From the NCBI RefSeq assembly GCF_001598455.1, contig NZ_BCYZ01000002.1, forward strand, positions 1-64,000: a stretch of 64,000 nucleotides of DNA. Reading direction: 5' to 3'. Position numbers and translations under genes: made by a program. Shown piece by piece: positions 54,297 to 63,158 of the stretch. Within the stretch, counting starts at the first letter, position 1; each line of letters starts with the position of its first letter. The notes below the pieces were generated by a model. That model had not been told where the DNA came from. It made no database searches and saw only the letters and a list, made by a program, of their open reading frames with translations. The DNA is from Sphingomonas pruni NBRC 15498 (GTDB lineage Bacteria > Pseudomonadota > Alphaproteobacteria > Sphingomonadales > Sphingomonadaceae).

Positions 54297-56312
54297 TTAC
54301 CAGATGCGCACGCGATCGGCCGGAGCGAGATACAGTTTTTGCCCAGGCTGGACTTTGAACGCGGCGTACCACGGGTCCATGTTGCGAACGATACTGGCGC
54401 GCGCTTCCGACGGCGCATGCGGATCGGTACGCAGGCGCTTGAGCAATTCGGGTTCGCGATAGCTGCGCCGCCACACTTGAGCCCAGCCGAGATAGAACCG
54501 CTGATCGGCCGTGTAGCCGTCGATCACCGGCGGCGCCTTGCCGCCGAGCGATTTGATGTAGGCGTCGTGCGCGACAGTGAGGCCGGCGAGGTCGGCGACA
54601 TTCTCGCCCAGCGTCAGCTTGCCCTGGACGTGCTGGCCCGGAAGCGGCTCGTATTTGTCATATTGCGCGACCAATGCATCGGTCCGCGTCTTGAACGCGG
54701 CGACGTCGGCGGGCGTCCACCAATCGGTCAGCTGCCCGCTCTTGTCGTACTTGGCGCCCTGATCGTCGAAATGGTGGCTCATCTCGTGCCCGATCACCGC
54801 GCCGATGCCGCCATAATTGACCGCCGGGTCGGCATTGGGATCGAAGAAGGGCGGCTGCAGGATCGCGGCCGGGAAGACGATCTCGACCATGCCGAAATTG
54901 GCATAAGCGTTCACTTCCATTGGGGTCATGCCCCATTCCCAGCGCTGTAGCGGCTTGCCGAGATGGGCGATATTGTCCCGGCGGGCCCATTCGTTGGCGC
55001 GCCATTCGTTGCCGAAGGCGTCGCCCTTTTCGACCTTGAGCGTCGCATAATCGTGCCATTGCGACGGATAGCCGATCTTGGGCCGGAACGCCGCCAGCTT
55101 GGCGTGCGCCTTGACCTTGGTCTCGGCCGACATCCAGTCGAGCTTGTCGATCCGCGCGTTCATCGCGGCGATGACGTTCTTGACCAGTTGATCGGCCGCC
55201 GCCTTGGTCGCCGGCGGAAAATATTGCTGCACGTACAATTTCGAGACGTCGTCCTCGAGTGCGTTGGTGGTAAACTCCACCCCGCGCTTCCAGCGTGCTT
55301 GCTGCTCGGGCGTTCCCGACAGCGTCTTGCCGTAGAAGTTGAAATTCTCCTCGTCGAACGCCTTGGGCAGCACGTCGGCATAATTGTCGAGGCTGCGCAC
55401 GACCAGCTGATCCTGCAGCACCGTCATCGGCGCCTCGGCGACCAGCTTGACGATCCCGGTGATCGCCGATGGCTGGGCGACCAGCAATGTATCGACGGGC
55501 GCCCCGATCCCCTTGAAATAGGTCGGGAAGTCGAAGCCCGGCGCCTTCGCCTGAAGGTCGGCGACCGACATCTTGTTGTAGCGCTTGTTGGCGTCGCGGC
55601 TATCGATCCGCGACCAGCTGACCGCGGCGATCTGCGTCTCGAGATCGACGATCGCCTTGGCGCGGGCATCGGCATTCGCTTCGCCCGCCAGGGTCAGCAT
55701 CTTGGCGATGTGCGTCTGATACCCCGCCTTGGCGTCGGCGAACTTGGGGTCGCTATAATAATCGCGGTCAGGCAGCCCGAGTCCGGCCTGGCGCAAGCCG
55801 AGGATATAGGTCTCGGGCGCCTTGTCGTCCTGACCTACCCCGGCCCCGAACGGCCCCCCGATGCCGCCCATCGACGCTTCGGCCAGCAGCGCCGCATAGC
55901 CTGCCTTGTCGGTCGACTTGATATGATCGAGCCAGGGCTTGATCGGCGTCAGCCCCTTGGCCTCGATCGAGCCGGTGTCGAGATAGGTCGCGTAGGCAGT
56001 GCCGATCTTCGAATTCGGGTCCGCCGCGGCCTTTTCCAGGATGCCCTTGGTCCGCGATTCGGACAAATCGGCGAGCAGGTTGAACGCGCCGTAATTCGAT
56101 TTGTCCGACGGGATCGGTGTGGTCTTCGCCCAAGTGCCGTTGGCGTAATTGTAGAAGCTGTCCCCCGGCGCCACCGACTTGTCCATGCCGGCTTCGTCCA
56201 TGCCGAACGTGCCGAAGGTCGGCTTGGCCGACGACGCGGCCACGGTCTGCTGTGCGAATGCCGCGGCGCCGAGCGCCGTCGCCGCAAGAAGTGCGAACGC
56301 GAAGGGTTTCAT
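54297..56312 (-). CDS. M13-family metallopeptidase (neprilysin/PepO-like)
   Basis: Secreted zinc endopeptidase of 671 aa with a signal peptide (residues 1-20, AFAQ). Zinc motifs GHEMSHHFDDQG and ENVADLAGL (the ENxxD Glu) are intact, and the ANAYANFG/FPAAILQPPFFD motifs are typical. The usual C-terminal CxxW of bacterial members reads VRIW, so the Cys is missing. I use ATG 56312, with a signal peptide directly after. The substrate is unknown. Confidence 0.92.
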   Translation of the reverse strand: MKPFAFALLAATALGAAAFAQQTVAASSAKPTFGTFGMDEAGMDKSVAPGDSFYNYANGTWAKTTPIPSDKSNYGAFNLLADLSESRTKGILEKAAADPNSKIGTAYATYLDTGSIEAKGLTPIKPWLDHIKSTDKAGYAALLAEASMGGIGGPFGAGVGQDDKAPETYILGLRQAGLGLPDRDYYSDPKFADAKAGYQTHIAKMLTLAGEANADARAKAIVDLETQIAAVSWSRIDSRDANKRYNKMSVADLQAKAPGFDFPTYFKGIGAPVDTLLVAQPSAITGIVKLVAEAPMTVLQDQLVVRSLDNYADVLPKAFDEENFNFYGKTLSGTPEQQARWKRGVEFTTNALEDDVSKLYVQQYFPPATKAAADQLVKNVIAAMNARIDKLDWMSAETKVKAHAKLAAFRPKIGYPSQWHDYATLKVEKGDAFGNEWRANEWARRDNIAHLGKPLQRWEWGMTPMEVNAYANFGMVEIVFPAAILQPPFFDPNADPAVNYGGIGAVIGHEMSHHFDDQGAKYDKSGQLTDWWTPADVAAFKTRTDALVAQYDKYEPLPGQHVQGKLTLGENVADLAGLTVAHDAYIKSLGGKAPPVIDGYTADQRFYLGWAQVWRRSYREPELLKRLRTDPHAPSEARASIVRNMDPWYAAFKVQPGQKLYLAPADRVRIW

Positions 56313-56441
56313 GTTGGGAGGGTCCTTTCCGAAGTGGAGGAGCGGACGCTCGCGAGGCAAGCCGCAGCCGTCATGATCCCCCTTATTGATGGCGTGTGTT
56401 CTACCCCGGCGACACGCCCAGTCAATCGAGGGTCAATCGCG

Positions 56442-56927
56442 TCAGCCGTGATCCCGCATGATGCGGCCGGCGTCGCGCTTCCACTCGCGCTCCTTGATAT
56501 GCTCGCGCTTGTCGTGCGCCTTGCGCCCCTTGGCCAGGGCCAGCTCGACCTTGGCGCGACCGCGCGCGTTGAAATAGACCGTGAGCGGCACCAGCGTCAT
56601 GCCGTCGCGCGCCACCGCGCCGTGCAGCTTGTTGATCTCGCGCGCATTGAGCAGCAATTTGCGCGGCCGCTTGGGCTCGTGGTTGAAGCGATTGCCATGG
56701 CTGAATTCGGGAATGTTCGAATTGACCAGCCATACGCCGCCATCTGCGGTCACTTCGGCGTAACTCTCGGCGATCGACCCTTCGCCCGAGCGCAGGCTCT
56801 TCACTTCGGTCCCGGTCAGCGCGATCCCCGCCTCGAACGTCTGCTCGATGGCATAGTCGAACCGCGCGCGCCGGTTCTCGGCAACGATCTTCTGCTTGTC
56901 GAACGTGGCGGGTTTGGGACGGGCCAT
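56442..56927 (-). CDS. smpB: SsrA-binding protein SmpB
   Basis: Carries tmRNA to stalled ribosomes in trans-translation. 161 aa, with the beta-barrel segments [30 protein letters not shown] and the C-terminal basic tail [19 protein letters not shown] that enters the ribosome. The gene lies downstream of dapA in Alphaproteobacteria, here with a DUF805 gene between; no ssrA gene is visible in the window. Confidence 0.96.
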   Translation of the reverse strand: MARPKPATFDKQKIVAENRRARFDYAIEQTFEAGIALTGTEVKSLRSGEGSIAESYAEVTADGGVWLVNSNIPEFSHGNRFNHEPKRPRKLLLNAREINKLHGAVARDGMTLVPLTVYFNARGRAKVELALAKGRKAHDKREHIKEREWKRDAGRIMRDHG

Positions 56928-56968
56928 GGGCCGGGCGATGTAGGCGCGCCGGCCGCCAAAGGGAAGCT

Positions 56969-57595
56969 TTAGTGAAAGGGCGGCTGCAGCGGGTCGTCGC
57001 CGAACCGGTTTGGCCCGACCGTACCCGGCAGGACGAGAAAGACGATCATCATCACCAGGATCGCGAAGCCGAGCAGGTTGACGAGTGATATCATCGACAT
57101 CGATTGCATCGCCTGCTGGAATGCGGGGTTAGTCATATTGGGCGGGCTGCCGGGCTTCGCTGCCGTCATCGATGCCATTATCGTGAAATAGCGGGGAAAG
57201 AACGACGCCATGATAACCGGCGAGACGATCTGCATCACGTAATAAGGCGCTGACCACCAACCGGAGCGGTCGCTGTCGTGCAGCCGGCGCACGACCGCGG
57301 CCGCCGTCAGAATGAAGAACAGCAAGGCGACCACCAGGGTCATCACGATCATGTTCTGCATCATCGGCATCATCAGCCGGATCATGGCCTGCGGATCGTT
57401 GTCGAACCGGCGCGGATCGCTTTGCATCATCGGCATCATCTGGTCGAACCAGGACGTCATGAGCGGGATCATCGCGATCGCCATGGCGACGAACTGGACG
57501 ATGTAGACGATGAGAATCCACAGCCAGAAGGGCTGACGATTTTCCCTACCCTGCAAATCCAGGAGTCCGGTCAAATGACGGCCCAGCAGATTCAT
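56969..57595 (-). CDS. DUF805-family membrane protein
   Basis: Polytopic membrane protein of 208 aa. [13 protein letters not shown] (residues 17-29) is the DUF805 opening, and [12 protein letters not shown] (about 103-114) is its signature; about four hydrophobic segments are visible. Met-rich stretches are present (MMPMMQ). I use ATG 57595. It is 68 nt after dapA and 42 nt before smpB on the same strand. The role of DUF805 is unknown. Confidence 0.83.
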   Translation of the reverse strand: MNLLGRHLTGLLDLQGRENRQPFWLWILIVYIVQFVAMAIAMIPLMTSWFDQMMPMMQSDPRRFDNDPQAMIRLMMPMMQNMIVMTLVVALLFFILTAAAVVRRLHDSDRSGWWSAPYYVMQIVSPVIMASFFPRYFTIMASMTAAKPGSPPNMTNPAFQQAMQSMSMISLVNLLGFAILVMMIVFLVLPGTVGPNRFGDDPLQPPFH

Positions 57596-57662
57596 GGCGC
57601 TTTCCCCTCGCGTTATGAAGGAACCTAGCTCCCGATATCGGCCGAGGGAAGTGCTGGCGCCG

Positions 57663-58544
57663 TCAGAGCCCGGCCGTTGCCATCGCCGCGTCGACCGCGG
57701 CACGGCTGGCATCGCTCGGCTCCGTCATCGGGAGGCGGAGATGCAGAGGCCAGTCCGGCTTGACCTTGCCCAACGCATATTTGACCGGGCCGGGCGAGGC
57801 GTCGGTGAACATCGCGACATGCAATGGATAAAGACGATCGTGGAGCGCCAGCGCGGCGGCATGGTCATCCGCCGCCCAAGCCGCCTGGAATTCGGCGCAA
57901 AGGCGCGGCGCGACATTCGCGGTGACCGAGATACAGCCGACTCCGCCCATCGCGTTGAACGCCAGCGCGGTCTCGTCATTGCCCGACAATTGGACGAAAT
58001 CCGTGCCGCAGCCCAGCCGTTGCTCGGTCACCCTGCCGAGACTGCCGGTCGCGTCCTTCACGCCGATAAACACCTCGGGAAACGCCTTGACGATCCGCGC
58101 CATCGTCGTCGGCTGGATATCGGTGACGGTTCTTCCCGGCACGTTGTAAAGCACGATGGGCAACGGTGTTTCGCGCGCGATCGCCTCGAAATGACGGAAG
58201 ATGCCCTCCTGGCTCGGGCGGTTGTAATAAGGCGGCACCATTAGCGCCGCATCGGCGCCGGCGGCCTTGGCGGCATGGACATTGGCGATCGCGACGCGCG
58301 TGTCGTTCGACCCGGCACCAGCCAGCACCGGCACGCGGCGATTGGTCTGTTCGACGCAGACGCGCACAGCATAGAAATGCTCGTCGGCCGTCAGCGTCGC
58401 CGCTTCGCCGGTGGTCCCGACCGGCACCAACCCGGCCGATCCCTCGGTGATTTGCCACTCGACGAGTTCGCGATACGCGTCCTCGGCGAAAGCGCCATCC
58501 GCCGCGAACGGCGTGACCAGTGCGGGGATCGATCCCGAAAACAT
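57663..58544 (-). CDS. dapA: 4-hydroxy-tetrahydrodipicolinate synthase
   Basis: Class I aldolase-type lyase at the start of diaminopimelate/lysine synthesis. Schiff-base K163 (GVKDATG), Y133 in VLYNVPGRT and T44-T45 in GTTGEAATL are all present. The ATG at 58544 has GGAG about 10 nt upstream; a frame running upstream of it has no family content. 293 aa is normal. A terminator-like hairpin is just upstream in its leader. Confidence 0.96.
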   Translation of the reverse strand: MFSGSIPALVTPFAADGAFAEDAYRELVEWQITEGSAGLVPVGTTGEAATLTADEHFYAVRVCVEQTNRRVPVLAGAGSNDTRVAIANVHAAKAAGADAALMVPPYYNRPSQEGIFRHFEAIARETPLPIVLYNVPGRTVTDIQPTTMARIVKAFPEVFIGVKDATGSLGRVTEQRLGCGTDFVQLSGNDETALAFNAMGGVGCISVTANVAPRLCAEFQAAWAADDHAAALALHDRLYPLHVAMFTDASPGPVKYALGKVKPDWPLHLRLPMTEPSDASRAAVDAAMATAGL

Positions 58545-58562
58545 GCTTAAACGCTCCCGCGT

Positions 58563-58583
58563 GGCGGCGATCCGCCGTTTTTT
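58563..58583 (+). terminator. Hairpin plus T6 in the dapA-slt divergent gap
   Basis: GGCGG-CGAT-CCGCC (5-bp stem, 58563-58576) followed by TTTTTT (58578-58583) on the plus strand is a terminator-like signal. It sits between two divergent genes, so it could block antisense transcription out of dapA or act in the dapA leader (read from the minus strand). Seen directly; the function is unproven. Confidence 0.4.
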
Positions 58584-58632
58584 CGTTGTTTTATATCCTG
58601 ACAGATAGGCCGCGAGGGCATATCCTGTCCAC

Positions 58633-60615
58633 ATGCTTGCGTTGTTCAAAAGCGGGATCGCCGCCGCCGCCCTTTCGGGGATGGCGGCGACGGGTATGGC
58701 GTTCCAGGACCAGCTCGAATGGGCCAAGTCCAAATTGATGGGCGCGCCCAGCGCCGACCCCAGATCGGTCAGCGCCTTGTCGGCGGCGATCACCGAATGG
58801 CGGTCGCTCAGGCAGACCAATAGCGCCCCGTTCGAAAGCTATGCCCGTTTCCTGCTCGAGCATCCCGGCTGGCCAGGCGATGTCGCGATGCGCCGCGCCG
58901 CCGAAAGCTCGCTTTCCCAGCCCGGATGGTCGCCGTCGACCGCGGTCGCTTTCTTCCGTCGCTATCCGCCGCAAACCGGCACGTCCTGGGTCCGCTTCGC
59001 CGAGGCGCTGACCGCGACCGGTTCGATGGATGACGCGCGGACGGCCGCACGCAATGCCTGGGCCCAAGGCAGCCTGACGCCGACCGACGAGAGCAAGGTG
59101 CTGACGACCTGGCCGGACGCGCTGTTGCCCAAGGACCAGGATGTGCGGATGGACCAGTTGCTGTGGCAGGGCCAGACCACTGCCGCGGCGCGCCAGCTCG
59201 CGCTAACCAGCGCGGCACGGCGCCCGCTGTTCGCCGCGCGACTGGCGCTGCGCACCAATGCCCCCGATGCAGGCAATGCTGACGCGATCGGCGCTGGCGA
59301 TCCCGGCTATCTGGCGGACAAGGCGATCTGGCTGACCAATACCGGCGCGGCCGCATCGGCGCGTGCGCTGCTTGCTCGCCCGCACAATTTCACCAGCCGG
59401 CCGCTCGATGTCGACCGCTGGTTCGACCTGTTGCTGCGCAATGCCCGCGCCGCTGTCGACGCGGGCGACTATACGACGGCGTACAATATCGCGAGCCAGG
59501 TCGACGACGCCTATCCCACTGGCACCGACATCGAGTTGCGTCCGCTTGCCGAGCGCGATCCCTATACCGACCTGGTCTGGCTCGCCGGACAGACCGCGCT
59601 CAAGCGGTTGGGGCGTCCGGCCGACGCGATCGGCATGTTCGTCCGCTATACCGGCGGTTCGCGGTCGACTGCGCTCAAGTCGAAGGGCTTCTATTGGGCG
59701 GGGCGCGCCGCCCAGGCCGCACGACAGAATGACGATGCGACTCGCAACCTCACCGCGGCGGCGCGCTATGGCGACCAATTCTATGGCCAGTTGGCGGCCG
59801 AGCGCCTCGGCCAGCCGCTATTGGCTCCAGCCGAGCCGACACCCCCGCCGATCCCGCCTGCCGAGCGCTCCGCCTTCTACAATAACGAAGTGGTCCGCGC
59901 GGCGCAGTTTCTCGGCACGGTCGGCGCGCATGAGGATCAAAGCCTTTTCCTGCGTCAGATCGCCAATCTCGCGAGCACCGTCGACGACCATGTGCTGGCA
60001 GACGAACTGGCAAGGACGCTCGGCCGGCCCGATCTTTCGGTGATGGTCGGACGCAGCGCGCTGTTGAACGGCGTCACCGATTATAGCCGCTCGGGATTCC
60101 CGACGGTCAACATCCCGGCATCCTCTGCATCGAGCTGGACGATGGCGCATGCGATCATGCGCCAGGAGAGCCAGTTCGACCGCTCGCTGATCAGCCGCGC
60201 CGGCGCGCGCGGGATGATGCAGCTGATGAACGGCACAGCGCGCGAGCAGGCGGGCAAGCTCGGCCTTGCCTGGGATCAGGGCATGCTGCTCAGCAGCACG
60301 GACTATAATATCGAGCTCGGCACCGCCTATTTCCAGCGGCTCTACAATCAATATGGCAGCTACCCGCTAGCGATCGCAGCGTACAATGCCGGCGGCGGCA
60401 ACGTGAACAAATGGCTCGCCGCGAACGGCGATCCGCGCACCGGCACGGTCGACTGGGTCGACTGGATCGAGGCGATTCCGTTCGACGAGACCAAGCGCTA
60501 CGTCCAGCACGTGCTCGAAAACGCGGTGGTCTATGACCTGATCAACCCGCAGCGCGCACTGTCGACCGGCAATGCACGGCTGAGTTGGTATTTGGGCAAC
60601 AAGCGGCCGGGCTGA
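58633..60615 (+). CDS. slt: Slt-family soluble lytic transglycosylase
   Basis: Peptidoglycan glycan-cleaving enzyme with a long N-terminal helical superhelix (residues 1-460) and a C-terminal SLT domain. Signal peptide to about residue 23. Catalytic E512 in AIMRQESQFD, then SRAGARGMMQLM, AAYNAGGGNV and the WIEAIPFDETKRYVQHVLENAVVY end, all diagnostic of the GH23 Slt70-type family. 660 aa is normal. It is divergent from dapA, the conserved alphaproteobacterial slt-dapA-smpB arrangement. Confidence 0.94.
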   Translation: MLALFKSGIAAAALSGMAATGMAFQDQLEWAKSKLMGAPSADPRSVSALSAAITEWRSLRQTNSAPFESYARFLLEHPGWPGDVAMRRAAESSLSQPGWSPSTAVAFFRRYPPQTGTSWVRFAEALTATGSMDDARTAARNAWAQGSLTPTDESKVLTTWPDALLPKDQDVRMDQLLWQGQTTAAARQLALTSAARRPLFAARLALRTNAPDAGNADAIGAGDPGYLADKAIWLTNTGAAASARALLARPHNFTSRPLDVDRWFDLLLRNARAAVDAGDYTTAYNIASQVDDAYPTGTDIELRPLAERDPYTDLVWLAGQTALKRLGRPADAIGMFVRYTGGSRSTALKSKGFYWAGRAAQAARQNDDATRNLTAAARYGDQFYGQLAAERLGQPLLAPAEPTPPPIPPAERSAFYNNEVVRAAQFLGTVGAHEDQSLFLRQIANLASTVDDHVLADELARTLGRPDLSVMVGRSALLNGVTDYSRSGFPTVNIPASSASSWTMAHAIMRQESQFDRSLISRAGARGMMQLMNGTAREQAGKLGLAWDQGMLLSSTDYNIELGTAYFQRLYNQYGSYPLAIAAYNAGGGNVNKWLAANGDPRTGTVDWVDWIEAIPFDETKRYVQHVLENAVVYDLINPQRALSTGNARLSWYLGNKRPG

Positions 60616-60640
60616 GCCATAGTCTCGGCGAAGCCCCCCG

Positions 60641-60721
60641 CCGTCATGCCAGCGAAAGCTGGCATCTCAGGCGGTATCGCTTCATCTCATGAGATCCCAG
60701 CTTTCGCTGGGATGACGGTTG
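60641..60721. repeat. Paired REP-like palindrome (family C, copy 2)
   Basis: Two inverted hairpins. Left 60641-60671 (GCCAGCGAAAGCTGGC core); right 60691-60721 (ATCCCAGCTTTCGCTGGGAT core). The right arm is identical over 31 nt to 41804-41834. The left arm shows C-to-G and G-to-C changes on opposite sides of the stem, keeping the pairing. It is between slt and greB. Confidence 0.85.
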
Positions 60722-60737
60722 GGGCTATCGAGAAGGG

Positions 60738-61238
60738 GTGAACGACCGCCCCAATTACATCACCCCTGCAGGCTTCGCTGCGCTTCGTGCCGAATACGAA
60801 CAGCTGTTCGCCGAGGAGCGCCCGAAATTGGTCGACACGATCGCCTGGGCGGCGGGCAATGGCGACCGCTCGGAGAATGGCGATTATATCTACGGCCGCA
60901 AACGGCTGCGCGAGATCGATCGCCGGCTCGGCTGGCTGTCTAAGCGGATGAAGGCGGCGAAGGTGGTCGACCCGGCGCAACAGCCCGACCGGGACCGTGC
61001 ATGGTTCGGCTGTACGATCACGATCGCCGATGAGGACGACAATCACCGCACCTTGACCCTGGTCGGCGACGACGAGGCCGATGCCGGCAAAGGCCTGGTC
61101 GGGTGGAACGCCCCCCTCGCCCGCGCGCTTCGCGGCGCTGCGATCGGCGATTTGCGCCGGGTCACGCTGCCGGCGGGCGAGAAGGAATATGAGGTAATGA
61201 AAATCGCCTATCCGTCGCTCGACGAGCCCAAAGCGTAA
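60738..61238 (+). CDS. greB: Transcription elongation factor GreB
   Basis: RNA polymerase secondary-channel factor that rescues backtracked complexes. Coiled-coil tip GDRSENGDYIYGRKRLREIDRRLG carries the D and E residues needed for cleavage and the KRLREIDRR basic patch of GreB. 166 aa. The start is GTG 60738, right after a REP-like element (2 nt from an AGAAGG run, so the ribosome site is close). Confidence 0.94.
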   Translation: MNDRPNYITPAGFAALRAEYEQLFAEERPKLVDTIAWAAGNGDRSENGDYIYGRKRLREIDRRLGWLSKRMKAAKVVDPAQQPDRDRAWFGCTITIADEDDNHRTLTLVGDDEADAGKGLVGWNAPLARALRGAAIGDLRRVTLPAGEKEYEVMKIAYPSLDEPKA

Positions 61239-61315
61239 CGGAGCGTTTCCTTCACTTGGCTGGTCGCCGCTGGCGTTGCGCTCTAGGTCGGGGTCGTAAC
61301 GAAGAGGAGATTGCC

Positions 61316-61705
61316 GTGCCCATTCCCGCCCGCTGGTCGTCGCAGCTTCAGTCCTTGCTGCGCATCGTGACCGCGCTCGGCTTCATGCAACATGGCGTGT
61401 CGAAGTTCTTCGGCATCCCGCCCTTCCCCATGCCGCTTAATCCTCTCCTCTATACTGCGGGCACGCTCGAACTGGTCGGCGGCAGCCTGTTCCTGCTTGG
61501 GTTGTTCACCCGACCGGTGGCGTTCGTCCTGTCGGGGATGATGGCGATCGCCTATTTCATGGCGCACGCGCCGAAGAGCTTCTTCCCGGCCGTCAATGGC
61601 GGCGAGCCGGCGATGCTCTATGCTTTCATCTTCCTGTTCTTCGCCGCGGCGGGCGCCGGAGCGTGGAGCATCGACGCGCTGCGCAGTCGGTCGGCCGCTC
61701 GGTAG
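61316..61705 (+). CDS. DoxX-family membrane protein
   Basis: Four hydrophobic segments in 129 aa (LLRIVTALGFMQHGVSKF, LYTAGTLELVGGSLFLLGL, VLSGMMAIAYFMAH, AMLYAFIFLFFAAAG). The GFMQHGVSKFF motif is typical of DoxX proteins, some of which take part in redox and oxidative stress. The GTG start at 61316 has AGGAG upstream. It is 77 nt after greB and 55 nt before the NYN gene on the same strand, so they may be co-transcribed. Confidence 0.85.
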   Translation: MPIPARWSSQLQSLLRIVTALGFMQHGVSKFFGIPPFPMPLNPLLYTAGTLELVGGSLFLLGLFTRPVAFVLSGMMAIAYFMAHAPKSFFPAVNGGEPAMLYAFIFLFFAAAGAGAWSIDALRSRSAAR

Positions 61706-61760
61706 CGCCCTGCCCGGGCGCGATTGCGCAAGCCGCGTCAGGCCGGCTATCACCGGCAGC

Positions 61761-62492
61761 ATGACCGACGAGTCTCATGGCCGCAACATCGCGTTACTGA
61801 TCGACGCGGACAATGCCTCGTCTCAAACCCTCGATCCGGTGCTGACGATCCTTGCCGAACTCGGCACGGTCAACATCCGTCGCGTCTACGGGAATTGGTC
61901 GAAGCCCGCGCTCAAGGGATGGCGCGACCAGACGGTCCGCTACGGCATCGAGCCGCAACAGCAGTTCGACCTCATCAAGGGCAAGAACGCGACCGACATG
62001 AAGATGACGATCGACGCTATGGACCTGCTCTATCGCGGCCGCGTCCACGGCTTCGGCATCATGTCGTCGGATTCGGACTTCATGCCGCTGGCGATGCGGA
62101 TCCGGCAGGATGGCCTGCCCGTTTACGGGTTCGGCACGTCGAAGACGTCCGAGGCGTTTCGCCAGGCGTGCACGCGGTTCATCGACGTCACCGCGCTCCG
62201 CCCCGCTCCGGCCCCGGACACCGTCAACGGCAGCACGAGTGCCACCGCCGCGGGCAAGACCGCCATGGATCCCGAACTGCTCAAGTTGCTGGTCGACGCC
62301 TATGACGCGGTGAAGCGCGACGAGCGTGGGTTCGTCAACCTATCCGAACTCGGCGAGCGCGCGGGCAACCGCTCGAGCTTCGACGCGCGGAACTATGGCT
62401 ATAAGCGTCTCTCTGACCTTATCGAGGCGGTGCCCAATTTCCAGACGGAGCGCCGCGACGGCGGCCGCATCTACGTCAAGCGGGTGCGTTAG
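61761..62492 (+). CDS. NYN-domain (LabA-type) protein with C-terminal LOTUS/OST-HTH domain
   Basis: N-terminal NYN PIN-like nuclease domain (about residues 8-150): D15 and D17 in LLIDADNAS, the GKNATDMKMTIDAM segment, and SSDSDFMP are the acidic metal positions. The C-terminal part (about 170-243), with FVNLSELGERAG and GYKRLSDLIEAVPNF, is an OST-HTH/LOTUS RNA-binding domain. A ribonuclease acting on a structured RNA is likely (inference). The ATG at 61761 is used. The next gene, recR, is on the other strand. Confidence 0.88.
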   Translation: MTDESHGRNIALLIDADNASSQTLDPVLTILAELGTVNIRRVYGNWSKPALKGWRDQTVRYGIEPQQQFDLIKGKNATDMKMTIDAMDLLYRGRVHGFGIMSSDSDFMPLAMRIRQDGLPVYGFGTSKTSEAFRQACTRFIDVTALRPAPAPDTVNGSTSATAAGKTAMDPELLKLLVDAYDAVKRDERGFVNLSELGERAGNRSSFDARNYGYKRLSDLIEAVPNFQTERRDGGRIYVKRVR

Positions 62493-62506
62493 CTCCTAGA
62501 TCGCGC

Positions 62507-63103
62507 TCAACCAACGGGCCGCCGCGCGCGCATCGCCTGGGCGAGCGTGCCCTCATCGAGATAATCGAGCTCGCCCCCAACGGGCAGGCCGTGCGCCAAT
62601 TGCGTAAGCCGCACCGGAAACCGTTCGATCCGCTCGGCGATGTAGTGCGCGGTGGTCTGCCCTTCGAGCGTGGCGTTCATCGCCAGCACCACTTCGTCGA
62701 TGCCGCCTGCTTCGACCCGGCCGACCAGTTTGGCGATCGCCAGATCCTCGGGCCGCACACCGTCGAGCGCCGACAGCCGCCCGCCGAGCACATGGTAGCG
62801 CCCCGGAAACAGCCGCGAGCGTTCGAGCGCCCAGAGATCGGCGACGTCCTCGACCACGCATAACGACCGCTGATCGCGGCGCGGATCGGCGCAGACCGCG
62901 CAGGGGTCGCTGGTGTCGACATTGCCGCAGACCGAACAGGTCGCCAGTCTCTGCTCGACCGCTTGGAGGGCGGAGAGCAACGGCCCCAGTGCCGCCTCGC
63001 GCTTCTTGAGCAGATGCAGCACCGCGCGCCGCGCCGAACGGGGCCCGAGTCCGGGGAGCCGGGCCAGCGCTTGGGCGAGCGCTTCGATTTCCTGCGATGC
63101 CAT
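62507..63103 (-). CDS. recR: Recombination protein RecR
   Basis: RecFOR pathway protein that helps load RecA at gaps. C4 zinc finger C56/C59/C68/C71 (CSVCG ... CAVC), helix-hairpin-helix [12 protein letters not shown] (16-27), Toprim domain from about residue 80 ([15 protein letters not shown]). 198 aa. The ATG at 63103 is the family start; the 55-nt gap to divergent fmt carries both promoters. Confidence 0.95.
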   Translation of the reverse strand: MASQEIEALAQALARLPGLGPRSARRAVLHLLKKREAALGPLLSALQAVEQRLATCSVCGNVDTSDPCAVCADPRRDQRSLCVVEDVADLWALERSRLFPGRYHVLGGRLSALDGVRPEDLAIAKLVGRVEAGGIDEVVLAMNATLEGQTTAHYIAERIERFPVRLTQLAHGLPVGGELDYLDEGTLAQAMRARRPVG

Positions 63104-63158
63104 CGGGAACAAATAGGGGGTTGCGTGCCCCCCTGCCAAGGGGCGAAAGGCGAACCCC

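Noticed and set aside
54963..56972. 669-aa open frame opposite the M13 peptidase and smpB
   Set aside because: It spans two genes on the other strand with no motifs; both those genes are clear.
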